64,000 bases of DNA, from assembly GCF_002102185.1 (NCBI RefSeq), contig NZ_LQOW01000018.1, positions 1-64,000 of the forward strand. The letters run 5' to 3'. The position numbers and the translations under genes are program-made. Shown in pieces: positions 61,046 through 64,000 of the stretch. The notes under the pieces were generated by a model. It worked only from the letters and a program-made list of their open reading frames with translations. It was not told where the DNA came from and made no database searches. Position 1 is the first letter of the stretch; each line of letters begins with the position of its first letter. The stretch comes from Mycobacterium fragae (GTDB lineage: Bacteria; Actinomycetota; Actinomycetes; Mycobacteriales; Mycobacteriaceae).

Positions 61046-61858
61046 ATGACACTTGCCAATTGCGCGGCACCGACGACGGCCGAGCGGATCCGCAGCACCT
61101 GCGCCCGCGCGGGTGGGGCCCTGCTCGCCGTCGAACGCGCCGAACCGCTCACCACGCCGCTGCATCACCTGCTCGACGACGGCTCGTTCGCGGTAGCGGC
61201 TCCCATTGGTGGCCCGGTCGGCGCGGTGAGCGAGCACATGGCCGACTGCGGCAACCGCGGCGCCCCGGCCGTCTTGGAATTGGCCGACTATGCGCCGCTG
61301 CCGCTGCGTGAGCCCGTGCGCTCGCTGGTGTGGGTCCGCGGCCGGCTCCACCAGGTGCCGACGGCGACCGTGCCCAATCTGCTCGACCGGATCGCCGCCG
61401 AGGTCCCGAACCCCGCGCTGCTGCAAGTGCAGACGCCGCGATCCGGGCCGGTCGTCGACGACGACACCCGTTACGTGCTGCTGCGGCTGAACATCGAGTC
61501 GGTGGTGGTGACCGACGGGGCTGGCGCCGAGGCCGTCGACGTCGGCGCCCTGCTGGCAGCCCGACCCGACCCGTTCTGCACATTCGAATCATGCTGGATC
61601 CGGCACTTGGACACCGCGCATCGTGACGTGGTCGCGCGTTTGGCGTCCCGGCTGCCCGCACGGCTGCGCCGCGGCGATGTCCGTCCGCTCGGCCTTGACC
61701 GCTACGGGGTGCGGTTACGCATCGAAAGCGCCGACGGCGACCGCGACGTCCGGCTGCCCTTCCACAAGCCGGTCGACGACGTGAGCAGTCTGAGCCAAGC
61801 CATCCGGGTGCTGATGGGCTGCCCGTTCGTAAACGGCCTGCGCGCCCGGCGGTGGTGA
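61046..61858 (+). CDS. HugZ/DUF2470-type protein, iron-regulated (Rv3839 type)
   Basis: 270 residues. A pyridoxamine-oxidase-like split-barrel half (about 40-165) precedes a DUF2470-type C-terminal half (CWIRHLDTAHRDVVARLASR... LPFHKPVDDVSSLSQAIRVL). The fold is shared with HugZ haem-degrading proteins; catalytic ability is not evident. The IdeR box 30-45 nt upstream indicates expression under iron starvation. Start ATG 61046. In M. tuberculosis Rv3839 is also iron-regulated. Confidence 0.82.
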   Translation: MTLANCAAPTTAERIRSTCARAGGALLAVERAEPLTTPLHHLLDDGSFAVAAPIGGPVGAVSEHMADCGNRGAPAVLELADYAPLPLREPVRSLVWVRGRLHQVPTATVPNLLDRIAAEVPNPALLQVQTPRSGPVVDDDTRYVLLRLNIESVVVTDGAGAEAVDVGALLAARPDPFCTFESCWIRHLDTAHRDVVARLASRLPARLRRGDVRPLGLDRYGVRLRIESADGDRDVRLPFHKPVDDVSSLSQAIRVLMGCPFVNGLRARRW

Positions 61859-61881
61859 GCGGAAGACTGCCCGAGTCCGGT

Positions 61882-61887
61882 TACCGT
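61882..61887 (+). promoter_or_regulatory. -10 box TACCGT of the CPBP gene (leaderless)
   Basis: TACCGT ends 7 nt before GTG 61895. The upstream GTG 61886 overlaps the box, so 61895 is preferred. Confidence 0.45.
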
Positions 61888-61894
61888 GTCGAGG

Positions 61895-62656
61895 GTGACC
61901 GCACCCGATAGTCGACTGGTCCAGCGGCGCGCGTTGCGTATCGAGCTCGCCGTCGTGTTGGGCGTCACGTTCGGCCTGAGCGCCGTCACCGCGATGCTGC
62001 AACTGGCCGACTCGGTGCTGCGGAACCTGAGCAGACAGCGGATCCCGCTCAACCCGAGGCGGTCCTACTTCGACCTGATCGACCTGGGACTGAATGCGAC
62101 CGTCGTCGCGCAACTGATCGCGTGGGGTGGGCTCGGCCTGTACCTGTTGTGGCGCAGCGGCTTAAGCCCTGCCCGGATCGGGCTGGCTCGCTTCGACTGG
62201 CGTGCCGATCTGCTGGGCGGCGTCGGTCTGGCCGCGCTGATCGGGCTGCCCGGATTGGCTCTCTACCTCGCGGCGCGGGCGCTGGGGCTCAACGCCTCGG
62301 TCATCCCGTCGAGTCTGAGCGACACCTGGTGGCGAGTCCCGATGCTGGTGGTGATCGCGTTCGCCAACGGCTGGGCCGAGGAGGTCATCGTCGTTGACTA
62401 TCTGCTCACCCGGCTGAGTCAGTTGGGCGTGCCCAACCGGCTGTCCGTCATTTGTTCGAGCCTGCTGCGCAGCGCTTACCACCTCTACCAAGGCTTCGGT
62501 GCCGGGCTGGGCAACCTCGCCATGGGCCTGGTGTTCGGGTACGTCTGGCAGCGCACCGGCCGGCTATGGCCGCTCGTGATCGCGCACGGACTCATCGACA
62601 CCGTGGCATTCGTCGGGTACGCCCTACTGGCCGGCCATCTCGGATGGCTGCGGTGA
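61895..62656 (+). CDS. CPBP-family (Abi/CAAX-like) membrane protein with altered catalytic motif
   Basis: 253 residues, six to seven predicted helices. Motif 1 reads NGWAEEVIVVDYLLTRL: the Glu-Glu pair is kept, but the following Phe-Arg-Gly (EExxFRG) is replaced by Val-Val-Asp. Later motifs SSLLRSAYHLYQG and PLVIAHGLIDTVAF keep the His residues. Proteolytic activity is thus uncertain. Its GTG 61895 fits the TACCGT box. Its stop overlaps the LCP start by 4 nt. Confidence 0.82.
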   Translation: MTAPDSRLVQRRALRIELAVVLGVTFGLSAVTAMLQLADSVLRNLSRQRIPLNPRRSYFDLIDLGLNATVVAQLIAWGGLGLYLLWRSGLSPARIGLARFDWRADLLGGVGLAALIGLPGLALYLAARALGLNASVIPSSLSDTWWRVPMLVVIAFANGWAEEVIVVDYLLTRLSQLGVPNRLSVICSSLLRSAYHLYQGFGAGLGNLAMGLVFGYVWQRTGRLWPLVIAHGLIDTVAFVGYALLAGHLGWLR

Positions 62657-63762
62657 GCACCGTCGGCCCGAACCCGCCGCGGGAGCCGTCGCCGGTGATC
62701 CGCCGTGATCCCGGCTATCGCCGCCCGGTGCCCGAACCTTCCGGACGACTGCCGCGCACCGGGCCGCCTCCGCCGGCGCGTGGGCATCCCCGGCGTAAAC
62801 GCGCGTGGGGACAAGTGATTTCGCTGAGTCTGCTGATCATCTTGTTGCTGATCGGCGGGGGCGTCCTGGGCGGCACGCTGTGGATGGACACCGCGCTGCA
62901 CCGCGCGCCGGTGCTGGCCGACTATCCCGGCCGGCCGGCTTCCGGACACGGCGCGACGTGGCTGCTGGTCGGTTCGGATAGCCGCCAAGGCCTCACCATC
63001 GAACAGCAGCAGGCGCTGGCGACCGGCGGCGACATCGGCAACGGACGAACCGACACCATCTTGCTGGTGCATGTGCCGGCTTTGGGATCTGCCGCCCCGA
63101 CAACCATGGTGTCCATCCCCCGCGACTCCTATGTACCGATTCCCGGCTACGGCCGGGACAAAGTCAACGCGGCATTCGCGATGGGCGGAGCGCCGTTGTT
63201 GGCGCAGACGGTCGAACAGGCCACCGGGCTACGGCTCGATCACTACGTCGAGGTCGGTTTCAGCGGTTTCGCCGTCGTGGTCGACGCGCTCGGCGGGGTC
63301 ACCGTTTGCCCGGCGTCTGCGATCAGCGACCCACTGGCCGGTATCGACCTGCGGGCCGGCTGCCAGAAGCTCGACGGCCGCACCGCACTCGGCTTTGTCC
63401 GCACCCGGGCCACTCCACGTGCCGATCTCGACCGCATGATCAACCAGCGCCAGTTCATGTCTGCCCTGTTGCATCGTGCAACCAGCCCCGCGGTATGGCT
63501 GAATCCGTGGCGATGGTATTCCGTGCCACACGCGGCGGCCGACGCCATGACCGTCGACAACGGCGATCATGTCTGGGACCTGGCCCGGCTGGGCTGGGCG
63601 CTGCACGGATCCACGACCACGCTGACGGTGCCCATCGGGGAGTTCACCGGCGGGGACGCGGGCTCTGTCGTGGTGTGGGACCACCACAAGGCCGCCCAGC
63701 TATTCGACGCGCTGGCCGCCGACGAGCCGGTACCCGTAGCCGTCCTCGGCGAACAACCCTGA
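62653..63762 (+). CDS. LytR-CpsA-Psr (LCP) family protein, full length
   Basis: 369 residues. A basic/Pro-rich N-terminus (~1-50) and one membrane helix (VISLSLLIILLLIGGGVLGG) precede an extracytoplasmic LCP domain. Catalytic and lipid-binding residues are present: GSDSRQG (Asp), NGRTDTILLVHV (Arg, Asp), MVSIPRDSYVPI (Arg), and GFVRTRATPRADLDRMINQR (Arg, Asp, Arg). LCP enzymes ligate arabinogalactan to peptidoglycan in mycobacteria. Starts: GTG 62653 (GTGA overlap with the CPBP stop) or ATG 62644. I recall the M. tuberculosis counterpart Rv3840 as much shorter. Confidence 0.88.
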   Translation: MSTVGPNPPREPSPVIRRDPGYRRPVPEPSGRLPRTGPPPPARGHPRRKRAWGQVISLSLLIILLLIGGGVLGGTLWMDTALHRAPVLADYPGRPASGHGATWLLVGSDSRQGLTIEQQQALATGGDIGNGRTDTILLVHVPALGSAAPTTMVSIPRDSYVPIPGYGRDKVNAAFAMGGAPLLAQTVEQATGLRLDHYVEVGFSGFAVVVDALGGVTVCPASAISDPLAGIDLRAGCQKLDGRTALGFVRTRATPRADLDRMINQRQFMSALLHRATSPAVWLNPWRWYSVPHAAADAMTVDNGDHVWDLARLGWALHGSTTTLTVPIGEFTGGDAGSVVVWDHHKAAQLFDALAADEPVPVAVLGEQP

Positions 63763-63832
63763 GCACTTCGGCAATAGGCGATTAAACAATTCCAACCGTC
63801 TCGGCCCAACATCGGAATTCCGCGTTCTTACT

Positions 63833-63851
63833 ATAGGCTTGCTTTACTTAG
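63833..63851 (+). promoter_or_regulatory. bfrB: Candidate IdeR box 1 upstream of bfrB
   Basis: ATAGGCTTGCTTTACTTAG agrees with the IdeR consensus at 12 of 19 positions, overlapping box 2 by 4 nt. It lies 55-73 nt upstream of the -10 box, a position suited to activation by Fe-IdeR. Confidence 0.5.
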
Positions 63852-63866
63852 GCAAAGCTGGCCGAA
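63848..63866 (+). promoter_or_regulatory. bfrB: Candidate IdeR box 2 upstream of bfrB
   Basis: TTAGGCAAAGCTGGCCGAA agrees with the consensus at about 13 of 19 positions. Tandem IdeR boxes upstream of bfrB are known in M. tuberculosis, where IdeR activates the gene in high iron. Confidence 0.5.
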
Positions 63867-63905
63867 GTAAGTATTACCTTGGGTGACAAGCGATTTGAGC
63901 TGCAG

Positions 63906-63911
63906 TAACGT
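63906..63911 (+). promoter_or_regulatory. bfrB: -10 box TAACGT of bfrB (leaderless)
   Basis: TAACGT ends 7 nt before ATG 63919. Confidence 0.5.
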
Positions 63912-63918
63912 TGCCACC

Positions 63919-64000
63919 ATGACCGACCGTGATGCCCACAAAACAAAGTTCCATGCATTATTGCAGGAACAGATCTACAACGAATTCACCAACGCCCAGC
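63919..64000 (+). CDS. bfrB: Ferritin BfrB, 5' end only
   Basis: The first 27 codons are present; the gene continues beyond the window. The residues DRDAHKTKFHALLQEQIYNE and NEFTNAQ match the N-terminus of mycobacterial BfrB, a non-haem ferritin that oxidises and stores iron in a 24-subunit shell. The Glu in LQEQIYNEF is the start of the ferroxidase helix. Upstream IdeR boxes and a leaderless -10 fit induction in iron excess. Confidence 0.9.
   Translation, partial: MTDRDAHKTKFHALLQEQIYNEFTNAQ

Overview
The window is a 64 kb piece of a high-GC mycobacterial chromosome. It carries the conserved cell-wall core locus that in M. tuberculosis H37Rv runs roughly from Rv3777 to Rv3841 (bfrB); these comparisons are from memory, not a search. 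Genus-level evidence is direct: benzothiazinone-target DprE1, EmbC/EmbA/EmbB, galactofuranosyltransferases GlfT1/GlfT2, mycolate-condensing Pks13/FadD32/AccD4, mycolyltransferase FbpA, the Erp repeat protein and the proteasome activator Bpa. Several blocks found at this place in M. tuberculosis are absent (sulfolipid genes, PE_PGRS62, the IS element and atsH/fadE35 between embB and accD4). This points to a non-tuberculous Mycobacterium; I cannot name the species.

Layout. 1-3.0 kb: tRNA-Ser(UGA), a MarR regulator divergent from a quinone oxidoreductase, and a class-V aminotransferase-like protein without a PLP lysine. 3.1-8.2 kb: a plus-strand run of a polytopic membrane protein, Bpa, and the galactan unit wzt-glfT1-wzm with 4-nt overlaps. 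8.3-23.1 kb: a Gre-like factor, a GtrA protein, dprE1-dprE2-aftA packed without gaps, then embC-embA-embB. 23.2-23.7 kb: an RDD membrane protein. 23.7-42.8 kb, minus strand: glf-glfT2-PAP2-ubiA-aftB-fbpA-fbpD-cutinase-like-fadD32-pks13-accD4, which together supply galactan polymerisation, decaprenyl-phosphoribose synthesis, terminal arabinosylation, mycolate condensation and mycolate transfer. 43.1-50.1 kb: Erp, an LGFP-repeat amidase-fold protein, a HAD phosphatase and a tandem array of four PlsC-type acyltransferases. 50.1-55.9 kb: a lactamase-fold/Rieske protein, a FAD oxidoreductase with its TetR regulator and a membrane protein, a divergent HxlR/AhpD-like pair, and two gene remnants. 56-64 kb: serS, a septum-formation-family protein, a zincin, a tiny Cys-rich protein, a phosphatase-pheA pair, and an iron-linked group (HugZ-like protein with an IdeR box, CPBP protein, full-length LCP protein, the start of bfrB).

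How they work together. DprE1/DprE2 make decaprenyl-phospho-arabinose from the product of UbiA; AftA, EmbA/B and AftB build arabinan on the galactan made by GlfT1/GlfT2 from Glf-derived UDP-Galf; Wzt/Wzm are the proposed galactan-lipid flippase. FadD32, AccD4 and Pks13 make the mycolic acid that FbpA transfers to the arabinan. EmbC builds the lipoarabinomannan arabinan.

The most interesting observations lie in the regulatory DNA. Many genes have a TANNNT box 6-9 nt before the start codon, fitting leaderless transcripts. The TetR operator occurs twice, each time with the same TTGACAAAACTT promoter core. A perfect 10-bp inverted repeat encloses the overlapping divergent start codons of the HxlR and AhpD-like genes. 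A related long palindrome occurs in two intergenic spacers. No integrase, transposase, CRISPR array or phage gene was seen.
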